The notes under the pieces are model-generated. The model saw nothing but the letters and a program-made list of their open reading frames with translations. It had not been told where the DNA came from and made no database searches. A stretch of DNA of 64,000 nt, taken from positions 62,001 through 126,000 of the forward strand of contig JBIIZQ010000002.1 of the NCBI GenBank assembly GCA_044346175.1, written 5' to 3'. This document shows, in pieces, positions 34,207 through 42,101 of the stretch (position 1 is the stretch's first letter; every line of letters starts with the position of its first letter). Source of the stretch: JBJTUH01 sp044346175. GTDB lineage: Bacteria; Cyanobacteriota; Vampirovibrionia; Vampirovibrionales; JAJTHC01. The translations under genes and the position numbers were made by a program.

Positions 34207-34678
34207 GATTCCAAAAAACATCCAGCATAAATAAGGGATTAGGAGACGAAAAAGCGTTATTGGCACCATGGGCAAGCGTACCATAAGACGGCATGAAACT
34301 TCATGCCAAGTGTCGTACTTTATATAATACCTAATTTTGCACTCATTTTGGCTTGTTTTGCAAGCGTGGGGTTTCATTTAACTGCTTTTTTTGAGTCAAT
34401 GAAGGCACATGAAGCCATTACTGTAAAATCTCATGACCTTTTATTAGATAAAAAGCTTTTCACGCTTTTATGCCCGTGCTTTAATGAAGGACTGTGCAAA
34501 GTGTTTTCTGGAATGCTATCACACTCTGAAATAAAGCCTGTATCACTGAACCCTTGTTGGCTTGTGAATGTTGTGTCTTTGCATTGTGTTTTGCCCAAAA
34601 GGCTTCAAGTTTTAAGCGTTGATTTGTTTTTTGTGTCATTTGTTTTGTTATGCCTGTTATTCTGGGAACCATCTGGTT
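34207..34678. other. AT-rich gap upstream of korAB
   Basis: About 470 bp between divergent genes. The part next to 34206 may encode the alternative N-terminus of the synthetase. The rest should hold the korA promoter, but I see no clear -35/-10 pair and no gene. Confidence 0.45.
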
Positions 34679-36529
34679 ATGACCACCGCCAACGGAAAAA
34701 ATGATCTTTGTTGGATGATTGGTGGCCCTCAAGGGACAGGGGTTGACTCGTCTGCGACGTTGTTTGCCCGTGCCTGTAGTGAGGCCGCTTATTGGGTATT
34801 CGGGAAGCGTGAGTACCATTCCAACATTAAAGGCGCTCATAGTTACTTCCAAGTTCGTGTGAAGACAGAGAGCATTCTTTCTTTCACTGACCCTGTTCAT
34901 ATTCTAGCCACTTTTGACAACGACACTGCTGTGATTCATGGCGATGAAATTGTTTCGGGTGGTGCTTTGATTTACGACCCTCGTATTACAAAGCCTGAAA
35001 CCTTAGCACTCAAAGAAGGCGTATTGCTTTTCCCTATGCCCTTTGATGCCATTATTCAAGAGCTTGCAGACGAGCTTCAAGTCCCCATTACCAAGCTTGC
35101 GATTGTTAAAAACACCATTGCGGTGGCAGGGTCGCTTGCTTTGATGGGTTTAGGTCTTGAGCCTCTTGAGCGTGCTTTAAATGGTTTGTTCACGGGTAAA
35201 AAAGCAAAGCTTGCAGCACTGAACTTTAAAGCAGGTGAAAAAGCTTGGCACTTTATTAAAAACCATGAGCTTTGTGCTGGATTTGAGTTTATCATGGCAC
35301 CTAACCCCAACCCTCCTGCACCAGGAACCCGTATGATTCTCAACGGTTCCGTTGCTACGGGGCTTGGTAAAATTAAAGCGGGTTGCCGTTTTCAGACTTA
35401 CTACTCCATCACGCCTGCCGTGGATGAGTGTATTTTCTTGGAAGAGCATCCTGAGTTTGGTACGGTCGTGATTCAATGTGAAGATGAACTTGCGGCTATC
35501 AATATGGCAAACAGTGGGGCTGCAAGCGGGATTCGTTCTTCAACCTCCACCTCAGGGCCTGGATTTTCCTTGATGGCTGAGGGGATTGGTTGGGCTGGTA
35601 TCAACGAAGTGCCTACTGTTGTGTTTGACTACCAACGTGGTGGTCCTTCCACAGGGCTTCCTACTCGCCATGAGCAAGGCGACTTGCTTTACGCCCTTAA
35701 TCCTGGGCATGGCGACTTTGCTAAAATCGTCATTGCACCTGGCGACCTTCATGAGTGTTTTGAAGACGGCTTCCAGTCTTTCAACTACGCTGAAGCTTAC
35801 CAAATGCCTGTGATGGTTTTGGTGGATAAGGCTTTAGCAAACAGCACACAGTCTTGTGAGGTCATTGACCAAACAGGTTGGCATATCAATCGTGGTTTGA
35901 TTGCAGGTGCTGACCCTGATGTGATTGGCGACCCTCAAAAAAGTATCCAGATGCACAAGCGTTTTGAAATCACCGAGAGTGGTATTTCTGCCCGTGCACT
36001 TCCTGGAACCCCTGGTCGTATCCACTGGCTTACGGGTGACGAGCATGATGAGTATGGTCAGGTCACTGAAAAGCCTGAAATCCGTCTTCCTATGCAGGAA
36101 AAACGTCAACGTAAGTTAGAACTTGTGTTGAAGGAAGTCCCTCAAGACAATCAATATAAACTCTATGGGTCTCCTGATGCAGGAATGACCGTAGTATGTT
36201 GGGGTTCTACCAAAGGGCCTATTTTGGATGCCATGAAAGTGCTTGCACTAGAAGGTATTCAGTTGAACGTCCTTCAAATCCGTATGATGTCCCCATTTCC
36301 TACCGAAGCCATTAGTGCGATTCTTTCTAAGGGTCAGCGCCTTGTGTTGGTAGAAGCCAATTACAGTGGTCAGTTAGGGACTGTGATTCGTATGAATACG
36401 GGTATTGATATCCCTCATAAAATTCTTAAATGGACCGGTCGTCCTATCTCCGAAACTGAGATGGTTGACTCTCTTCGTGATGTTGCCCTTAACGGAACCA
36501 GAAAGGTAGCCTTAACCAGTGGCCGCTAA
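34679..36529 (+). CDS. korA: 2-oxoacid:ferredoxin oxidoreductase, fused gamma-alpha subunit
   Basis: With KorB, decarboxylates a 2-oxoacid (2-oxoglutarate by family likeness) to the acyl-CoA and reduces ferredoxin. The N-terminal ~190 residues are the gamma domain (MIGGPQGTGVDSSATLFARA, GDEIVSGGALIYDPR); the alpha domain follows (GCRFQTYYSITPAVDECIFLEEHPEFG, RSSTSTSGPGFSLMAEGIGWAGINEVP, RGGPSTGLPTRHEQGDL) and ends with the transketolase C-terminal part (VVCWGSTKGPILDAM). ATG 34679 (616 aa) matches the family start; an upstream in-frame ATG at 34619 would add a Cys/hydrophobic lead unlike the family. Overlaps korB by 11 bp, so translation is likely coupled. Confidence 0.95.
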   Translation: MTTANGKNDLCWMIGGPQGTGVDSSATLFARACSEAAYWVFGKREYHSNIKGAHSYFQVRVKTESILSFTDPVHILATFDNDTAVIHGDEIVSGGALIYDPRITKPETLALKEGVLLFPMPFDAIIQELADELQVPITKLAIVKNTIAVAGSLALMGLGLEPLERALNGLFTGKKAKLAALNFKAGEKAWHFIKNHELCAGFEFIMAPNPNPPAPGTRMILNGSVATGLGKIKAGCRFQTYYSITPAVDECIFLEEHPEFGTVVIQCEDELAAINMANSGAASGIRSSTSTSGPGFSLMAEGIGWAGINEVPTVVFDYQRGGPSTGLPTRHEQGDLLYALNPGHGDFAKIVIAPGDLHECFEDGFQSFNYAEAYQMPVMVLVDKALANSTQSCEVIDQTGWHINRGLIAGADPDVIGDPQKSIQMHKRFEITESGISARALPGTPGRIHWLTGDEHDEYGQVTEKPEIRLPMQEKRQRKLELVLKEVPQDNQYKLYGSPDAGMTVVCWGSTKGPILDAMKVLALEGIQLNVLQIRMMSPFPTEAISAILSKGQRLVLVEANYSGQLGTVIRMNTGIDIPHKILKWTGRPISETEMVDSLRDVALNGTRKVALTSGR

Positions 36530-37562
36530 TTCTACCCCCGTCGCTCCTCCTCCTCTGCCTACTCAAATGGCGGAGTTCGGACAACGCTTGCCTCAAAATA
36601 CCATTAAGCCCGCTCAAATGAAAACCTATGTACACCCTGAGTGGTGTCCTGGGTGTGGCGACTTTGGTATTTTAAACGCTGTGCATCAAGCCATTACTGG
36701 GCTTGGGATTCCTCCTTGGGAAGTGCAGCTATTTGCAGGGATTGGTTGTTCAGGTCGTTCCTCTTTCTACGTACAAAGTTATGGGGTACACACCCTCCAC
36801 GGGCGTGTGCTTCCTTATGCTTTGGGTGGCAAAATTATCAATCCTAAGTTGACGGTTATCGCCGCTGGTGGTGATGGCGACGGCTATGGGATTGGTGCTG
36901 GACACTTCTTACACGCTGGTCGTCGTAACGTCGATGTGACTTACATCGTCTTTAACAATGAAGTGTATGGCTTAACCAAGGGGCAGGCTTCTCCTACCCT
37001 TGCACAAGGTGCACAGCCTAAGTCATTGCCCGCTCCCAACATTAACCAAGCCATTAACCCTTTGGCTATGGCTGTGAATGCGGGTTACACTTTCGTTGCA
37101 AGAAGTTATGCCTTTGATGCCAAGCACTTAAAGAAAACTTTGATGGCTGCCATTGAACACCGTGGTATGGCGATTGTTGATATTCTTCAACCTTGCCCCA
37201 CTTACAATGACATCCACACGAAAGATTTCTTTAGTGGTACCGTTGAAGCACCTTCAGGTGAAGACATGCCTCGTACTTACTACCTTGAAGATATTGGTTA
37301 CAATGGCGTGGTACAAGACCCCACCGATGAAGCTGAAATTCAAACCAAGAAATTGGCAGCGATTCAAAAAGCTTACGAAGTGGAAGACCGTATCCCTCTT
37401 GGCGTTTACTATCAAGTGGCTCTTCCAACCTTTGAAGACCGCTTGAAGGAAAACATTCCTGCCCTTCGTGAGCATACACCCATTGAGTTGCCTTTCTATG
37501 ACTCTGAAACCATGGAAGCAAACACTGATTTAACAGACCTTATCAATAGCTTTACCATCTAA
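36519..37562 (+). CDS. korB: 2-oxoacid:ferredoxin oxidoreductase beta subunit
   Basis: Thiamine-diphosphate-binding subunit. GTG start inside the end of korA. After a ~30-residue Pro-rich lead it shows WCPGCGDFGILNAVHQAI, FAGIGCSGRSSFYVQSYGVHTLHGR, the ThDP/Mg motif GGDGDGYGIGAGHFLHAGRRN with FNNEVYGLTKGQASPT, and ILQPCPTYN. Three conserved cysteines (CPGC and GCSG) could serve an iron-sulfur cluster. 347 residues. A terminator hairpin follows at once. Confidence 0.95.
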   Translation: MAANSTPVAPPPLPTQMAEFGQRLPQNTIKPAQMKTYVHPEWCPGCGDFGILNAVHQAITGLGIPPWEVQLFAGIGCSGRSSFYVQSYGVHTLHGRVLPYALGGKIINPKLTVIAAGGDGDGYGIGAGHFLHAGRRNVDVTYIVFNNEVYGLTKGQASPTLAQGAQPKSLPAPNINQAINPLAMAVNAGYTFVARSYAFDAKHLKKTLMAAIEHRGMAIVDILQPCPTYNDIHTKDFFSGTVEAPSGEDMPRTYYLEDIGYNGVVQDPTDEAEIQTKKLAAIQKAYEVEDRIPLGVYYQVALPTFEDRLKENIPALREHTPIELPFYDSETMEANTDLTDLINSFTI

Positions 37563-37587
37563 AGTAAACTTTGATATCTTAAATCGC

Positions 37588-37620
37588 AGAATCCCAGCTT
37601 TTAACAAAAGCTGGGATTCT
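37588..37620. terminator. Terminator of korAB, also usable from the opposite strand
   Basis: Perfect 15-bp stem (agaatcccagctttt / aaaagctgggattct) with a 3-base loop, followed by ttgttc. It lies between convergent korB and the TPR gene. Confidence 0.85.
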
Positions 37621-37642
37621 TGTTCATGGTATCACACCCACT

Positions 37643-40567
37643 TTAGGACGCTACCACAGCCTGCATAATGTGCTGCCACCAAGATTGGCGATGGGTTTCT
37701 AAAGCTTCATAGTAAGTTTTAAGGCTTTGTTGTACGCATTGTTGTAGGTAAGGACGATACTGGCTTTCTTGTTGTGCCGTTGGGGTATGTAACCATGCCA
37801 TAAGAGCCTGACGCATGGTTTCAGGTGACTCACAGTGGGTAGGTATAATACTTTGGTGTCCGAGAGCTTGATGCCAGTGAGGTGTCCGTGTGTAGCCTTC
37901 TACTGTAAAGACAGGCGTACCCACCCTGAAAGCTTCATAGGTAATACGTCCACCACCCGACACAGGGGGTTCAATGAGAGCATCCATCGCTCGGAGTACG
38001 TTCATAAAACGTGCTTGCCCCATAGGAGGAAGCCATAAAAAGTTTTGCATCGTTTTAGGACTAAGACGTGCTTCGAGTGCGTCGACCATTTTTTGTTTTA
38101 AAGAAACGAAAGCGGGTTCCCGCCATAGCCACCGTACTTGGAGGTTCTGGCTTTCAGCTTCTTCTAAAATATCACAGCACCATTGTAATAACTCTGGTGA
38201 GAGTTTCTCAGGATGATAAGGGCAACCAATGAGCTTAATATCCAACATTTCAGGTAGCCCTAATATATGGCGGGTTGCTTGTTGGTCTTGTAAGATAGAT
38301 GGCGGCGATTGATGTTCTACGGGGGGCAACCAAGGAAACTGAGAGACAGGAGGCAATAAACTCAGCGTATTTAACCCCGTGAGTACGGGCTTACTCCAGC
38401 CCGTGAGTTGGCATCTTGCAATATCAGTGTAAGGTAACCAAGTGCTTTGTGGTTCCCCACCATAGTCATCCCATATCAATAAATCAAAAGCATACTGTTT
38501 TAAGCGTGTCGCAGTATCTTGAAGTTCGGTGTGAGGGTGCAACCATTCTTGATGTACATACCATGGCGTTTGTGTTTCGCCGTGATACAGTGCTTCCATT
38601 TGCAGTTTACTGAAGCGACTACCAATAATGGTACACACATGGGGCAGATGGTTGCCCCCTAAAACATGGGTGCATAATCCGTGATAGTAATCAATAAAGG
38701 CTTGTTCTCTGCCCTCTGTAATCCACAAACCAATACGCAAGGGGCGTTCGTTGTCGGGATGCCACTCTGAGAGGGCTACATCTGAATTGGGTAAGGGTTT
38801 AAACCATTGTTGGTAATGGCGGGTGAGGGCTTCTTGGTCTTCTGAAGCGACGTTATGTCCGTAACGTGTCCCTTCATAACGGTACATGTGTTGGGCAAGT
38901 AGACTCTGCCAAGTGGCCTGAGGTTGCCCTAAAGCCTGCCATCGTTCGTATAAAAGTCGGTCAGATTCTTGACGCACTTCGGTAATGTCAATGAGTTCTT
39001 GAGGTTCCACAGCCATGCAGGGCGTGAGGGTTCTTAACGACCATAAGCCTTGATTCGCCAAAATGGCTTGTTTATCGCCCTGTGAATCCCAAATAGCGGG
39101 TGACTCACAGGCGAGTCTATCAAGCAAACTCTGTTGTTGTAAATAGGCTTGTTTGGCTTGGGTACTGTCTCCCAACGCTTCGCAAAACAGTCCATAAATC
39201 CCCACAATATTGGACCAAGCCAAAAGGGTATCCTGTAAAGAGGCACTGAGAGGCGTTTCCTTCTCTTCTGAGGATATCGCAGGGTTTAGCACGGCTTCAT
39301 ATTGAGTCGCCCATGGTTCCCAGACATCTTGCAGAAGACGCTCACAAGCATCCCTTCCTTGCTCCATACGGCCAGACTGTTTTTGCTGTTCAAGGTACTG
39401 TACGTAAATCCAAAGCCCTTGACTCATTTTTGGTAATGAAGTGAGTGATGTTGTGGGCATCGTATCGCATTCTGGATGTGTGGGTGTAGTATCCCACATG
39501 GTATCCAACTGTAGATGAGCATATGCCAGTTTCAAGAGGGCTTCTTCACATTGCTGAGCCTCTTCGCCTTGTCCAATACCCCAGCACCATTGAGCTAATT
39601 GTTGCCATAGTTCAGGTTGCTGATGACCCGAAGGCATACGTACGGCTTCACTTAAATAACGTACGGCTTGTTCTGTTTGCCCTTGAGCATAGGCACTACT
39701 GGCCAGTCCTTTCAGGACATCGAGCCTTTGACTTTCTTGGAGACTCTCTTGCGTCAGTAACCACTGATAATGCGTATCAGCCTCCGAGTAATCTTGCAGA
39801 TGTTCATGAAGGAGCATGGCAAGATTCAAACGTGCTTCAATCATACGTGGTGCATGGGCAAGGACACGTTCATATTGTTGACGTGCTAAGGACAGATTAC
39901 GCTTCGTGGTATGGAGCATCAGGGCATAATGATAGCGTGCAGAAGTATTTTGCGGATGCTTTTGGAGTAACTTTTGGAACCGTGTTTCAGATGCGTCTAA
40001 ACGTCCCTGTTGGTTATAAATCTGGGCAAGGGTTTCTTGAGCAAGGACATGATGGCGCTGATGCTTAAGGACATGCTCAATCACTTCAAGCGCTTCATCA
40101 AGATTCTTTGCTTGCATACAGACCATCGCACGATGCACTTGCCAGTCCCAAGCAGTAGGATTTTTTAGCGTCCCATACGCAATGTAGTACTGTCCCTCTT
40201 CAGGTTTTCCAAGCTGGGTTAATGTCAGCCCTGCAATATAAAGGAGCGTCGCAATATGGGTTTGACTTAAATCCCCCTCAGGTTCCCATGAAGCCAAAGC
40301 ATCGCGCATTTCAGGGGTGTTGACAGGAGGGAGTAAGCCTTCCAAATTTTGCCAAACCCAGCCGTAGCGTCCCGCTTGATACCCATTGACCAAACTTTCA
40401 ACCCATTGGGGACTGGTGTATAACCAGTCTACATGGGCATTTTGTGCAGGCGTTTTGGCTGTTAAAGCAGTGTATAGCTTTTGCTGAGAAGTATGCTGAG
40501 TGATTTGTGCCTGTGCTTGGGTGCGATGGTCATGATGTTCTGAAGAGGAGTCATTATGGGGCATCAT
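37643..40567 (-). CDS. TPR protein with O-GlcNAc-transferase-like C-terminal domain
   Basis: Long protein (974 residues from the doubled ATG 40567; a later-rejected ATG at 40651 adds 28). From about residue 100 to 350 it is a series of TPR helices (LGKPEEGQYYIAYGTLKNP, NLDEALEVIEHVLKHQRHH, GRLDASETRFQKLLQKHPQN, NLSLARQQYERVLAHAPR). A second, looser helical region follows to about 560. The C-terminal ~350 residues fit the GT41 (SPINDLY/OGT) fold: PLRIGLWITE, FDLLIWDDYGGE, and RFMNVLRAMDALIEPPVSGG leading into GRITYEAFRVGTPVFTVEG, the likely UDP-sugar site. It may glycosylate proteins; target and sugar are unknown. Confidence 0.78.
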   Translation of the reverse strand: MMPHNDSSSEHHDHRTQAQAQITQHTSQQKLYTALTAKTPAQNAHVDWLYTSPQWVESLVNGYQAGRYGWVWQNLEGLLPPVNTPEMRDALASWEPEGDLSQTHIATLLYIAGLTLTQLGKPEEGQYYIAYGTLKNPTAWDWQVHRAMVCMQAKNLDEALEVIEHVLKHQRHHVLAQETLAQIYNQQGRLDASETRFQKLLQKHPQNTSARYHYALMLHTTKRNLSLARQQYERVLAHAPRMIEARLNLAMLLHEHLQDYSEADTHYQWLLTQESLQESQRLDVLKGLASSAYAQGQTEQAVRYLSEAVRMPSGHQQPELWQQLAQWCWGIGQGEEAQQCEEALLKLAYAHLQLDTMWDTTPTHPECDTMPTTSLTSLPKMSQGLWIYVQYLEQQKQSGRMEQGRDACERLLQDVWEPWATQYEAVLNPAISSEEKETPLSASLQDTLLAWSNIVGIYGLFCEALGDSTQAKQAYLQQQSLLDRLACESPAIWDSQGDKQAILANQGLWSLRTLTPCMAVEPQELIDITEVRQESDRLLYERWQALGQPQATWQSLLAQHMYRYEGTRYGHNVASEDQEALTRHYQQWFKPLPNSDVALSEWHPDNERPLRIGLWITEGREQAFIDYYHGLCTHVLGGNHLPHVCTIIGSRFSKLQMEALYHGETQTPWYVHQEWLHPHTELQDTATRLKQYAFDLLIWDDYGGEPQSTWLPYTDIARCQLTGWSKPVLTGLNTLSLLPPVSQFPWLPPVEHQSPPSILQDQQATRHILGLPEMLDIKLIGCPYHPEKLSPELLQWCCDILEEAESQNLQVRWLWREPAFVSLKQKMVDALEARLSPKTMQNFLWLPPMGQARFMNVLRAMDALIEPPVSGGGRITYEAFRVGTPVFTVEGYTRTPHWHQALGHQSIIPTHCESPETMRQALMAWLHTPTAQQESQYRPYLQQCVQQSLKTYYEALETHRQSWWQHIMQAVVAS

Positions 40568-40674
40568 CAAGAATTCCGTTTCTAAAAGGCACGTGCTGGC
40601 ACAAAGAAAGGTAAAGATAGCGGGAGATACCCCAAGTGTAGCCTCGTTCATGATTCTTTAGTCACCCTAAAAGA

Positions 40675-40702
40675 GAAAGCTCCCTCAAAAGAAGGAGCTT
40701 TC
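40675..40702 (-). terminator. Terminator of the cation exchanger gene
   Basis: gaaagctcc / ggagctttc, 9-bp perfect stem; on the minus strand followed by TCTTTT. It lies 40 bp past the exchanger stop. Confidence 0.75.
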
Positions 40703-40741
40703 ATGGCTGAGGACACTCAGTCATTTTTATCAGCAGGTTTT

Positions 40742-41863
40742 TTATGCTGGTTTATGAGCCAGCATGTATACAATGTAGCCTATGTAAAAAAGCCCCCCTG
40801 TAAGTAACCACAGTGCAGCACCTTTACGACCTGGATTTGAAAACACCATGAGGTACATCCATAAACTACACACCATACATAAAGCCACATTGACCATGGC
40901 TTCTTGCGTGAGTTGCCATGGCGTGAGAAGTAATCCAACCGAGACAGGCCAACAACTCTGAAACACCATAGCCCCAGTCATGTTGCCTACGGCAAGGGTA
41001 TCTTTGTCTTGTTGACACCACACAAAACTATTAAATTTTTCAGGAAGCTCCGTCGCAATAGGGACAATGATTAAGCTCAAAAGGAAAGCAGGAACATTCA
41101 GCTCCGTTGCCACTTGGCTAATGGTACCTACAAACTGATGGGCAAGAAGAACCAACAAAATAAGTGCTATCACAATTTGAGCCAGAACAAACCCCATACT
41201 GGGTGACGCTTGTTTAGGTGCAAAATAGAGTGGGCTTAAATGACTTTCTTGCTGTGTAGCATTTTCCTCAGTGTGTGCGTGTTCCGCTTTGGCTTCTTGC
41301 TTTGAGGCATGCAACATGACGTACAAATAATAAAAGTACCACCCAAAAAGGAAGAACGCTAAAATATGGCGTACGACATGCAAAGATTCGGGTAAAAGTC
41401 CAGCACCAAAAGCAGCCAAGTAGGCGATACCAAAAAAGAATAAATCTCGTTTGGGAGCCATAGGGTTAATTTTAAGGTCCGTATCTCGCTTACCCCAAAC
41501 CTTAGCCAAGGTTATCGAGGTACCTATCACGACCATGCCCAGCGTAATGAGCATGAAGGGGGCACCTAAAATCGCACCAACACCAATTTCCTCCCCATGA
41601 CCGTGGGTCACACCTGCGTGATGCCCTTGGGTCATCGTCGCTGCGGCGCCACCACCCAACAAGGCAACAAGGGGAACAATGGTTTCAGGTAATGCCGTAC
41701 CAACGGCGGCCAACACACTCCCAACAACCCCTTCTGAAAGTTGTAATTTTTCTCCTAGCCACTCTACTGCATTACTAAAGAGCTGACAAATACCTACAAT
41801 CAAAACCAGCATGAGGAGAATCATACCAAGTTCAAGGGCGAGATGACCAGTCATGGCAATCAT
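40742..41863 (-). CDS. Sodium/calcium exchanger family (CaCA) cation antiporter
   Basis: Inner-membrane antiporter with the two alpha repeats of the family: GSVLAAVGTALPETIVPLVALLGG (about residues 48-71) and IIVPIATELPEKFNSFVWCQQDKD in the second half, each with the conserved Glu/Pro that binds the cation. Around ten hydrophobic segments. A His-rich loop (GHHAGVTHGHGEE) follows the first repeat and another (AEHAHTEEN) lies in the central loop, perhaps binding metal. I take ATG 41863 rather than 41902. The transported ion (Ca2+, another divalent, Na+/H+) is not decided by sequence. Confidence 0.82.
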   Translation of the reverse strand: MIAMTGHLALELGMILLMLVLIVGICQLFSNAVEWLGEKLQLSEGVVGSVLAAVGTALPETIVPLVALLGGGAAATMTQGHHAGVTHGHGEEIGVGAILGAPFMLITLGMVVIGTSITLAKVWGKRDTDLKINPMAPKRDLFFFGIAYLAAFGAGLLPESLHVVRHILAFFLFGWYFYYLYVMLHASKQEAKAEHAHTEENATQQESHLSPLYFAPKQASPSMGFVLAQIVIALILLVLLAHQFVGTISQVATELNVPAFLLSLIIVPIATELPEKFNSFVWCQQDKDTLAVGNMTGAMVFQSCWPVSVGLLLTPWQLTQEAMVNVALCMVCSLWMYLMVFSNPGRKGAALWLLTGGLFYIGYIVYMLAHKPA

Positions 41864-41978
41864 AGTGGCGGGGTCTCTTCTTCTATAGAGGACATAAAAC
41901 AAATCGAGTCAATCACGTCATTAGGTGGTTTCGCAGGTTAGCACTTACCCTAAAAAGGGTATCGCATGGAAAAGCGTT

Positions 41979-42007
41979 TTCTGTGACACTTCACTCAGAA
42001 TGACATG
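41979..42007. repeat. Imperfect palindromic element (GTCATTCTGAGTGAAG)
   Basis: On the minus strand it reads catgtcattctgagtgaagt followed by gtcacagaa, a form of the widespread GTCATTCTGA...GAATC type of intergenic repeat. It lies just upstream of the gyrA promoter. Confidence 0.5.
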
Positions 42008-42031
42008 ATTATACCGTATTTACAGTATAAT
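42008..42031 (+). promoter_or_regulatory. Probable gyrA -10 box within an inverted repeat
   Basis: A perfect TATAAT (42026-42031) is the right half of attatac-N10-gtataat. The -35 region is poor (TGACAT, 19 bp upstream). The symmetry may be an operator or a supercoiling-sensitive promoter, as known for gyrase genes; this is inference. Confidence 0.45.
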
Positions 42032-42101
42032 AAGAACATCCTTTCAATGTGTAAGTTATTTTAAAGTGCTTTTAATAGGCTTTTTAGGGTGTCAAAGTAC
42101 C

